Notes under the pieces: model-generated
What the model was told of the DNA's origin: nothing
Seen by the model: the letters and a program-made list of their open reading frames with translations, nothing else
Database searches by the model: none
Assembly: GCF_006539505.1 (NCBI RefSeq)
Contig: NZ_BJND01000079.1
Coordinates: 1 to 38,243 of the forward strand
Length of the DNA: 38,243 nucleotides
Source of the DNA: Streptomyces spinoverrucosus
GTDB taxonomy: Bacteria; Actinomycetota; Actinomycetes; Streptomycetales; Streptomycetaceae
Direction of reading: 5' to 3'
Translations under genes and position numbers: made by a program
Shown: piece after piece, positions 1 through 6,121 of the stretch
Layout: every line of letters begins with the position of its first letter
How positions within the stretch are numbered: the stretch's first letter is position 1

Positions 1-12
1 AGTGAGACTTTA

Positions 13-70
13 GCGGATTCCTCGCTCCCGAGCTAATCGGGGGCTGCGTCCTTTCGAACGCGGATTCCTC
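13..70. repeat. 11-bp direct repeat upstream of the trpS leader
   Basis: The sequence GCGGATTCCTC occurs at 13-23 and again at 60-70, 47 bp apart. The rest of 1-260 shows no gene that I can support. The repeat could be a regulator site or a leftover duplication, and nothing in the sequence decides between these. Confidence 0.45.
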
Positions 71-274
71 ATTCCACAAATACGCATACCAATGACACGA
101 CAACAGAGCGACGGATCGACTGCTCGTCGGGAGTGGTTGGTACTCACGGAATGGCTGTCCGGGGACCGACCGGAGTCGGCGCTCACGTCGGACAACCCGG
201 AGAACACTACGTACCTGCCTGGGACGTGTCAACTCGGGTCCCCGACCGCACCCGGGAGGCGTACTCTGGGGGAC

Positions 275-316
275 GTGACTACGCGTACGTGTACCCAGCT
301 GTGGTGGGCCGCCTGA
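275..316 (+). CDS. trpS leader peptide with tandem Trp codons
   Basis: A 13-codon reading frame runs from GTG 275 to TGA 314-316 and reads VTTRTCTQLWWAA. Two adjacent TGG codons (302-307) lie three codons before the end, as in classical Trp attenuator leaders. The start is uncertain. GGGGGA (268-273) is too close to GTG 275 to be a good ribosome site, whereas GGGAGG (254-259) is 6 nt before an in-frame CTG at 266. A TACTCT hexamer at 262-267 could be a -10 element, which would make the GTG message nearly leaderless. The peptide's role would be to measure charged tRNA-Trp and not to act as a protein. Confidence 0.72.
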   Translation: MTTRTCTQLWWAA

Positions 317-367
317 CGGCGGCCGTACTCACGTATGCACTCAACGGCCGCCGCCTCGGCGGCCGTT
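307..367 (+). promoter_or_regulatory. Ribosome-mediated transcription attenuator of trpS
   Basis: Four segments give three competing stems. Segments 1:2 are GGCCGCC (307-313) with GGCGGCC (318-324). Segments 2:3 are GGCGGCCGT (318-326) with ACGGCCGCC (344-352). Segments 3:4 are AACGGCCGCC (343-352) with GGCGGCCGTT (358-367), a perfect 10-bp stem with a 5-nt loop. A ribosome stalled on the Trp codons at 302-307 would cover segment 1 and leave 2:3 to form, blocking the 3:4 terminator. A ribosome at the stop codon (314-316) would cover segment 2 and permit termination. No strong U tract follows the 3:4 stem, which is common in GC-rich actinobacteria. Confidence 0.85.
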
Positions 368-441
368 CTCGTATCTCCCTCCAGAGCTCCAGAGGGTCGG
401 CCGGCCGGGGACGGCGGCCTCGACCAAGAGGTGGAGAAGAG

Positions 442-1467
442 ATGACGCGAGTCTTCAGTGGGGTCAAGCCGACCGGCCATCTGACGCTGGGGAACTACCT
501 CGGGGCCATGCGGCGGTGGGTGGAGGTGGACCAGCACCAGGCGGACGCGTTGTTCTGCATCGTCGATCTGCATGCGCTGACCGTGGAGCACGATCCGGCG
601 CGGGTGCGTCGGCTGAGTCGGCAGGCGGCGACGTTGTTGCTGGCGGCGGGGCTGGATCCGGAGCGGTGCACCGTCTTCGTACAGAGTCACGTCGATGAGC
701 ACGCGCGGCTGTCGTACCTGCTGGAGTGCGTGGCGACCGACGGCGAGATGCGGCGGATGATCCAGTACAAGGAGAAGGCCGCGCGGGAGCGGGCACGGGG
801 TGGGAGCGTGCGGCTGTCGCTGCTGACGTATCCCGTGCTGATGGCGGCGGACATCCTGGCGTACGGGACCGATGAGGTGCCGGTGGGGGATGACCAGACG
901 CAGCATGTCGAGCTCGCGCGGGATCTGGCGGTGCGGTTCAACCAGCGGTACGGGCATACGTTCGTGGTGCCTCGGGCCACGCCTCCGCAGGTCGCGGCGC
1001 GGGTGATGAACCTGCAGGATCCGACGTCGAAGATGGGCAAGAGCGACGATTCCGGGCCCGGGATCGTCTATGTGCTCGATGAGCCGGATGTGGTGCGCAG
1101 GAAGGTCATGCGGGCCGTTACCGACAGTGGGCGGGAGGTCGTGTACGACCGGGACGGGCGGCCCGGGGTCGCGAATCTGCTGGAGATTCTGGCGGCGTGC
1201 ACGGGTGGGAACCCATCGGGCCTGAGCGGTGTATATGAGTCGTACGGCGCCTTGAAGAAGGACACCGCGGAGGCCGTGGTCGAGGTCTTGAGGCCCGTGC
1301 AGGAGAGGCATCGGGAGCTGTGTGCGGATCCTGGCTATGTGGAGGGGGTGCTGCGTGATGGTGCGGAGCGGGCTCGGGCGATGGCCCGGCCGACCGTGGA
1401 TGCGGCGTATCGGGCGATCGGGTTGTTGCCGGCGGCTGCGGCTGCCGATATCGGGGTGACTGCGTAG
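442..1467 (+). CDS. trpS: Tryptophanyl-tRNA synthetase (auxiliary, inducible type)
   Basis: This class I aminoacyl-tRNA synthetase charges tRNA-Trp with tryptophan in the cytoplasm. The 341-residue protein starts at ATG 442, with GGAGAAGAG just upstream, and opens with FSGVKPTGHLTLGNYLGA, which contains the HIGH-type motif. KMSKS appears as KMGKS near residue 196. Length fits bacterial TrpRS (about 330-350). Many Streptomyces carry two TrpRS enzymes. In S. coelicolor the auxiliary one (trpRS1) confers indolmycin resistance and is controlled by ribosome-mediated attenuation. The attenuator directly upstream and the proC neighbourhood make this the likely orthologue; the resistance itself is inferred. 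The reading frame stays open upstream to 133, but homology begins only at 442. Confidence 0.95.
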   Translation: MTRVFSGVKPTGHLTLGNYLGAMRRWVEVDQHQADALFCIVDLHALTVEHDPARVRRLSRQAATLLLAAGLDPERCTVFVQSHVDEHARLSYLLECVATDGEMRRMIQYKEKAARERARGGSVRLSLLTYPVLMAADILAYGTDEVPVGDDQTQHVELARDLAVRFNQRYGHTFVVPRATPPQVAARVMNLQDPTSKMGKSDDSGPGIVYVLDEPDVVRRKVMRAVTDSGREVVYDRDGRPGVANLLEILAACTGGNPSGLSGVYESYGALKKDTAEAVVEVLRPVQERHRELCADPGYVEGVLRDGAERARAMARPTVDAAYRAIGLLPAAAAADIGVTA

Positions 1468-1480
1468 GGGGCTGGGCTTG

Positions 1481-1504
1481 GGCCGCCCCTGGGCAGGGGC
1501 GGCC
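1481..1504. terminator. Bidirectional terminator between trpS and proC
   Basis: GGCCGCCCCT and AGGGGCGGCC form a perfect 10-bp inverted repeat around a GGGC loop, 13 nt after the trpS stop and just beyond the proC stop. Its place between convergent genes suits a shared terminator. There is no U tract. Confidence 0.85.
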
Positions 1505-1509
1505 GGGCG

Positions 1510-2322
1510 TCACTTGCCGTTGCCGGAGGCCAGTTCGCGGCTGCGGTCGCGGGCGGCTTCGAGGGCGGCGATGAGTGCGGCTCGTACGCCGTGGTTCTCG
1601 AGTTCGCGGATGGCGTTGATGGTGGTGCCGGCGGGGGACGTGACGTTCTCGCGGAGCTTGACCGGGTGTTCGCCGCTGTCGCGGAGCATCGTGGCCGCGC
1701 CGATCGCGGACTGGACGATGAGGTCGTGGGCCTTGTCGCGGGGCAGGCCGAGCAGGATGCCGGCGTCGGTCATGGCTTCGACCAGGTAGAAGAAGTACGC
1801 CGGGCCGGAGCCGGAGAGGGCCGTGCAGGCGTCCTGCTGGGACTCGGGGACGCGGAGCGTCTTGCCGACGGCGCCGAAGATCTCCTCGGCGTGGGCGAGG
1901 TCGGCTTCGCTGGCGTGGGTGCCGGCGGAGATGACGGACATGGCCTCGTCGACGAGGGCGGGGGTGTTCGTCATGACGCGGACGACCGGGGTGCCGGCGG
2001 CGAGGCGCGCTTCGAGGGAGGCGGTCGTGATGCCTGCCATGCCGCTGATGACCAGGCGGTCGGCGGGGACGTGAGGGGCGAGTTCGTCGAGGAGGGTGCC
2101 CATGTCCTGCGGTTTGACCGTGAGGATCAGGGTGTCGGCGGTCTTCGCGGCTTCCGGGTTGGTGACCGGGGTGACTCCGTAGCGGGTGCGGAGTTCCTCG
2201 GCCCGCTCCGGGCGGCGGGCGGTGACCAGGAGATCGGCGGGGGTCCAGCCGGCGCGGATCATTCCGCTGAGCAGGGCTTCGCCGATCTTGCCGGTGCCGA
2301 GGACTGCGACTTTCTGGGTCAT
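1510..2322 (-). CDS. proC: Pyrroline-5-carboxylate reductase
   Basis: ProC catalyses the last step of proline synthesis, reducing 1-pyrroline-5-carboxylate with NAD(P)H. The 270-residue protein begins MTQKVAVLGTGKIGEALLSG, a Rossmann dinucleotide-binding loop at the N-terminus. The P5CR signature ALSGSGPAYFFYLVEA lies in the C-terminal half, where the dimerisation domain is. I chose ATG 2322 because GGAGGG stands about 9 nt upstream. The upstream ATG at 2361 has poorer spacing and adds residues unlike the family. The gene is convergent with trpS and shares its terminator. Confidence 0.95.
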   Translation of the reverse strand: MTQKVAVLGTGKIGEALLSGMIRAGWTPADLLVTARRPERAEELRTRYGVTPVTNPEAAKTADTLILTVKPQDMGTLLDELAPHVPADRLVISGMAGITTASLEARLAAGTPVVRVMTNTPALVDEAMSVISAGTHASEADLAHAEEIFGAVGKTLRVPESQQDACTALSGSGPAYFFYLVEAMTDAGILLGLPRDKAHDLIVQSAIGAATMLRDSGEHPVKLRENVTSPAGTTINAIRELENHGVRAALIAALEAARDRSRELASGNGK

Positions 2323-2425
2323 GGTGCGGGGCCCTCCGGGGGTTGCGTCGTCCGGATTCATCCTCGCACCGGGTGCAAGGAACGGGCTCGCTTGTCCGGT
2401 GGGCGGAATGTGCGCGCCCGGTGGG

Positions 2426-3211
2426 TCATGGGGTTCGGCGTCGTAGCGTCGCCGCGCCGAGGGTGAGGACGAGCAGGGCGCAGCCCGCGACGATCAGGGC
2501 GTCGCGGATGAAGTTGGCCGTCATGTCGGTGTGCTTGAGGACTTCGTTCATGCCGTCGACGGCGTAGGACATGGGGAGGACGTTGGAGATGGCCTCAAGG
2601 ACGGGGTGCATGTTGTCGCGCGGGGTGAAGAGGCCGCAGAGGAGGAGCTGGGGGAAGATCACTGCCGGCATGAACTGGACCGCCTGGAATTCCGAGGCCG
2701 CGAAGGCCGAGACGAAGAGACCGAGAGCTGTGCCGAGGAGCGCATCGAGCAGGGCCACCAGCAGAAGCAGCCAGGGGGAGCCGGTGACGTCGAGGCCGAG
2801 GAGCCAGAGAGCGAGACCCGTGGCGAGGGCGGACTGGATGATCGCGAGTGTGCCGAAGGCGAGGGCGTAGCCGGCGATCACGTCGCCCTTGCCGAGGGGC
2901 ATGGCGAGGAGGCGTTCGAGGGTGCCCGAGGTGCGTTCGCGCAGGGTGGCGATGGACGTCACCAGGAACATCGTGATCAGCGGGAAGATGCCCAGCAGGG
3001 ACGCGCCGATGTTGTCGAAGGTGCGCGGGCTGCCGTCGAAGACGTAGCGCAGCAGGATCAGCATCAGGCAGGGGATGAGGAGCAGCAGAGCGATCGTGCG
3101 CGGGTCGTGGGCGAGTTGGCGCAGGACCCGGGCGGCGGTCGCGGTGGTGCGGGATGCGTTGAGGGCGCTGGTGGGGGCGGGGGCGGTCGCCGTGGCCGTG
3201 GTCGTGGTCAT
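2426..3211 (-). CDS. ABC-2 type transporter permease
   Basis: This is the 261-residue membrane subunit of an ABC exporter. After an Ala/Thr-rich N-terminus and one cytoplasmic stretch, it shows about six hydrophobic segments, starting TIALLLLIPCLMLILLRYVF. The motif RERTSGTLERLLAMPL is typical of ABC-2/DrrB-type permeases. ATG 3211 overlaps the TGA of the ATPase gene (ATGA, 3208-3211), so the two are translationally coupled and should form one complex. The substrate cannot be read from sequence; relatives export antibiotics, lipids or drugs. Confidence 0.92.
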   Translation of the reverse strand: MTTTTATATAPAPTSALNASRTTATAARVLRQLAHDPRTIALLLLIPCLMLILLRYVFDGSPRTFDNIGASLLGIFPLITMFLVTSIATLRERTSGTLERLLAMPLGKGDVIAGYALAFGTLAIIQSALATGLALWLLGLDVTGSPWLLLLVALLDALLGTALGLFVSAFAASEFQAVQFMPAVIFPQLLLCGLFTPRDNMHPVLEAISNVLPMSYAVDGMNEVLKHTDMTANFIRDALIVAGCALLVLTLGAATLRRRTP

Positions 3212-4032
3212 CGGGTCGTCTCCTTGTTGCGGGCCGCGGCGCTCGCCTCGTCCACGAGGTGCAGGAACGCGGCTTCGACCGTGTCGGCGCCGGTGCGGGC
3301 GCGCAGGGCGTCCGGGGTGTCGTCGGCGAGGATCTCGCCCTCGCGCATGAGGAGGAGGCGGTGGCAGCGCTCGGCCTCGTCCATGACGTGGGAGGAGATG
3401 AGGAGGGTGGCGCCGCGGTCGGCGGCGATGGCGTGGAAGAGGTTCCACAGGTCGCGGCGGAGGACGGGGTCGAGGCCGACGGTGGGTTCGTCGAGGACCA
3501 GTAGTTCGGGGGTGCCGAGGAGGGCGACCGCGAGGGAGACGCGGCTGCGCTGGCCGCCGGAGAGGTTGCCGGCGAGGGCGTCGGCGTGGCTGTTGAGGTC
3601 GACGTCGGTGAGGACGCGGTCGACGTCGTGGCGGCGGTCGGTGGCCGTGCGGCCGGGGTCGAGTATCGCGGCGAAGTAGTCGAGGTTCTGACGGACGGTG
3701 AGGTCGTCGTAGACGGAGGGGGCCTGGGTGACGTAGCCGATGCGGGTGCGCAGGGTGCGGTGGCCGGCGGGGCGGCCGAGGACGTCGAGGGTGCCGGTGA
3801 CTTTTGCCTGGGTGCCGACGATGGCGCGCATGAGGGTGGACTTGCCGCAGCCGGAGGGGCCGAGGAGGCCGGTGATCTGGCCGCGCGGGACGTTGAAGTT
3901 CAGTGCGCGCAGGACTGTGCGGGGGCCGCGGACGACGGTGAGGTCTTCGGCGCGGATGGCGGGGGTGTGGGTGGTTCCGGGGGTGGTTTGGCTGGCCGTG
4001 GGGTGGGGTGGGCCGGCCGAGTAATTCATCAT
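3208..4032 (-). CDS. ABC transporter ATP-binding protein
   Basis: This 274-residue ATPase energises the permease encoded immediately downstream. Walker A is GPSGCGKST near residues 58-66, the ABC signature is LSGGQRSRVSLA, and Walker B is LLVLDEPTVGLDP with the D-loop following. An H-loop histidine sits in LLISSHVMDEAERC. It resembles the DrrA/ABC-2 class in length and domain order. Two consecutive ATG codons (4032 and 4029) are possible starts. AGGAG lies 13 nt before the first, which is a long spacing. The start codons lie inside an AT-rich palindrome (4024-4041), so repression at the start site is likely. The frame stays open far upstream, but that part is antisense to the methyltransferase. 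Confidence 0.93.
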   Translation of the reverse strand: MMNYSAGPPHPTASQTTPGTTHTPAIRAEDLTVVRGPRTVLRALNFNVPRGQITGLLGPSGCGKSTLMRAIVGTQAKVTGTLDVLGRPAGHRTLRTRIGYVTQAPSVYDDLTVRQNLDYFAAILDPGRTATDRRHDVDRVLTDVDLNSHADALAGNLSGGQRSRVSLAVALLGTPELLVLDEPTVGLDPVLRRDLWNLFHAIAADRGATLLISSHVMDEAERCHRLLLMREGEILADDTPDALRARTGADTVEAAFLHLVDEASAAARNKETTR

Positions 4033-4041
4033 GCGATGAAT
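4024..4041. promoter_or_regulatory. Palindromic operator at the exporter start codon
   Basis: ATTCATC-ATGC-GATGAAT is a perfect 7-bp inverted repeat with a 4-bp spacer. It covers both candidate ATG codons of the ABC ATPase and is very AT-rich against about 70% GC surroundings. This is what a dimeric repressor site looks like. No regulator gene is adjacent, so the binder would be encoded elsewhere. The next 180 bp up to the methyltransferase stop contain nothing else I recognise. Confidence 0.7.
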
Positions 4042-4223
4042 AATGCTCCTGGGGGTGGGTGGCGTCAAGTTCGGGCGCTTGGCGGCGCAGGGGTGGGGGT
4101 GGTGAGGCGGGCGCGGGGTTCGGTTGCTGTGATTCGCCCCCACGCGGGCGCGGCGGTGGCCCTGGAGAAGGGGCGTCGGGAGGGGACTGGAGGTGAGAGC
4201 GGCTGACCCGCCGTGAGGTGGGG

Positions 4224-5009
4224 TCAGGGGGCGGTGGCGACCAGGAGCTCCACGTCGTAGGCCTCCTCCACGATCCCGTCCGGGAAGACGGCGAGCAGGC
4301 GGGCCCGCTCCTCGGTCAGGAAGGCGCGGCTGTACTCCTCGCCCCGGACCAGGAAGGCCGAGTGGCTGCCGATGTTGGCCAGGTGCGTGTCGACCGGGAC
4401 GCGGCGGCTCCAGCGGACCCGGCGGTGCGCGAAGTCGAGGCGGCCGGAGGGGTCGGCCACGTGGGAGTCGCTCGCGTCCTTCTTCCAACGGGCGGCGTCG
4501 ACATCGAAGTGCTGCTCGATCCGCAGCTGCTGCTCGTCGATCCACGGCACGTCGAGGGCGCTGGTGTTCCACCACAGCGCCAGCGCACCGCCCGGGCGCA
4601 GCACTCGGAGCGCCTCCGGCACCGAATGGGCAGGGTCGGTCCAGTGCCAGGCCTGGGCGTAGGTGATGAAGTCCGCGCAGGCGTCGGTGAGGGGGAGGGC
4701 GTTGCCGTTGCCTCGGACGATCGGGATGCCGGGGCGGGTGCGGCGGAAGTGGGCGGACATGCCGTCGCCGGGTTCGACGGCCACCACGTCGGCGCCCCGG
4801 TCGTGCAGCAGGGCGGTGGCTATGCCGGTACCGGCGCCGACGTCCACCACACGCGCACCGGCGAGGGGGCGCCCCGCCAGTTCCTCGATGGCGTCGAAGA
4901 GGGCGGGCGGATAGGAGGGGCGGTTCGCGGCGTACTGGGCTGCGACGGCGTTGAAGGATTGAGCGCGGGAGGGGTGGGAGGGGGGCGGGGGCGTCGTTGA
5001 GGTGGCCAT
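4224..5009 (-). CDS. Class I SAM-dependent methyltransferase
   Basis: This protein of about 261 residues has a methyltransferase-11 type Rossmann fold. Motif I is VVDVGAGTGIATALL, followed by an acidic VVAVEPGDGMSAHF, then ITYAQAWHWTD and a late motif LRPGGALALWWN. The first part, RAQSFNAVAAQYAANRPSYP, is typical of the YafE/UbiE-like branch annotated as acting on small molecules. The substrate is unknown. I chose ATG 5009 because homology begins soon after it. An in-frame ATG at 5081 would add a low-complexity extension, and neither start has a clear ribosome site. The gene shares its strand with the ABC exporter but is separated by about 190 bp. Confidence 0.88.
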   Translation of the reverse strand: MATSTTPPPPSHPSRAQSFNAVAAQYAANRPSYPPALFDAIEELAGRPLAGARVVDVGAGTGIATALLHDRGADVVAVEPGDGMSAHFRRTRPGIPIVRGNGNALPLTDACADFITYAQAWHWTDPAHSVPEALRVLRPGGALALWWNTSALDVPWIDEQQLRIEQHFDVDAARWKKDASDSHVADPSGRLDFAHRRVRWSRRVPVDTHLANIGSHSAFLVRGEEYSRAFLTEERARLLAVFPDGIVEEAYDVELLVATAP

Positions 5010-5082
5010 GGGGACATGGTGGCCGGGGTGGGGCGGGGAGGACAGGGTCGCCCGCCTCGCCGCGATGGCAGGCCAAGGCACC

Positions 5083-5586
5083 TCAGTCGCGGCGGCGCCT
5101 CTTTGCGGGGTTGCCGGTGCGGCGGGCGGTGCGTTTCTTGTGGTCCTGGAGGGCCGTTTCGTATTCCTCGCGGTGGAGTTTTTCGCCGGGGGCCTCGACT
5201 AGGGAGCGGACGAAGTAGGCGAGGAGGGAGCCGACGAAGCCGATGGCGAGGAGGCCGCGGAGGGCGGACTGGCGGTCGGGGTCGTGGCGCTTGGTGAAGC
5301 CTTCCCAGGTGTGCCGGAAGGCGAGCGAGCTGCAGACCGCGAACATGACGACGACCAGGAGCGGGACGAAGCTGCCCGTCTCGGCGAGCTGGATGCCCTC
5401 GTAGGCGAAGCGGAGCACCAGGCAGGCGGCGACGGCCGCGGCGAGGGAGCCGACGGACGCGGCGATGCGGCGGGCGGTGTAGCCGTGGTCGTGGTCGACC
5501 CAGGTCGTACCGAAGAAGCGGAGGGGTTCGGGGCGGGGCCCGCCGCCCGTGGGCCGGTCCGGGGTGCCGTTCTGGTTGTCGCTCAC
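5083..5586 (-). CDS. Conserved small membrane protein, function unknown
   Basis: I do not recognise a named family. The 167-residue product has a Pro/Gly-rich cytoplasmic start and three hydrophobic segments: around SVGSLAAAVAACLVLRF, around SFVPLLVVVMFAVCSSLAF, and around LRGLLAIGFVGSLLAYFV. It ends in a very basic tail, KKRTARRTGNPAKRRRRD. The start is a GTG at 5586. The basic tail is probably cytoplasmic and could contact nucleic acid or acidic lipid. It stands between the methyltransferase and the SH3b gene, all on the minus strand, with short gaps that would allow cotranscription. Confidence 0.8.
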   Translation of the reverse strand: MSDNQNGTPDRPTGGGPRPEPLRFFGTTWVDHDHGYTARRIAASVGSLAAAVAACLVLRFAYEGIQLAETGSFVPLLVVVMFAVCSSLAFRHTWEGFTKRHDPDRQSALRGLLAIGFVGSLLAYFVRSLVEAPGEKLHREEYETALQDHKKRTARRTGNPAKRRRRD

Positions 5587-5631
5587 GGGTCGATTATGGC
5601 TCCCGGGTGGGCGACGGGCCCCAGGTCGTGG

Positions 5632-5976
5632 TCAGGAGCAGCGCGGGGCGACGTAGCCGTCGCTGCCGGTCCTGACGTAGGCGTCGGAGACGTACTGGGA
5701 GTTGGCGATGCAGTCCCAGATGGGGGTGGTGCCGTAGGGGCCGGTGACGGTTTCGCCGGGGCGCTGGCAGTAGATCGGGACGGTGGTGCCCTCGGGCAGG
5801 ACGCGGACGATGCGGTAGTTGGTGCCGGGACCGCTGCGGACGTTGAGCCGGACGCCGGGGGCGACCGGGTAGGCGCGGACTCGGGGCGCGGCGGCCTCCG
5901 CCGTCACAGTCGCTTCCGCCGTCGGTGCCGTCTCCTGCTCGCCCGCGTCCGAGATCTCTATGTTGTCCGTGGCCAT
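5632..5976 (-). CDS. SH3b-domain protein
   Basis: A 114-residue protein. The first 33 residues are acidic and Ala/Thr-rich, and the remainder is a bacterial SH3 domain with the hallmark VRLNVRSGPGTNYRIVRVLPEG. Cysteines at CQRPG, WDCIANSQYVSD and the terminal RCS could form disulfides, which would suit an extracytoplasmic location. No signal peptide is visible with the ATG 5976 start. Either the protein stays inside, leaves by another route, or the true start differs. SH3b domains commonly bind cell-wall peptides. It is divergent from the kinase gene and shares its promoter region. Confidence 0.82.
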   Translation of the reverse strand: MATDNIEISDAGEQETAPTAEATVTAEAAAPRVRAYPVAPGVRLNVRSGPGTNYRIVRVLPEGTTVPIYCQRPGETVTGPYGTTPIWDCIANSQYVSDAYVRTGSDGYVAPRCS

Positions 5977-6001
5977 GTCGGCCTCCCCCGTTTGGATGCC
6001 T

Positions 6002-6014
6002 GTGAACAGTTCAC
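6002..6014. promoter_or_regulatory. 13-bp palindrome in the SH3b/kinase divergent promoter
   Basis: GTGAAC-A-GTTCAC is a perfect inverted repeat with one central base. It lies 26 bp upstream of the SH3b start and about 108 bp upstream of the kinase start. It looks like a dimeric regulator site. It does not have the spacing of a LexA box (GAAC-N4-GTTC). Confidence 0.55.
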
Positions 6015-6121
6015 GCCAAAAATGTCTGGCGCACCGAGGCTAGCAAGCCACAGGGGTTTCGCACGCACCATCGACTAGGCTCAGCGCGTCGCGCGTGCGG
6101 ACGGACATCCGGGGGTGAGAG

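Noticed and set aside
3208..5076. Very long minus-strand open frame upstream of the ABC ATPase
   Set aside because: Only the part up to 4032 has ABC homology. The remainder is Arg/Pro-rich and lies over the methyltransferase gene in another frame, a usual effect of high GC.
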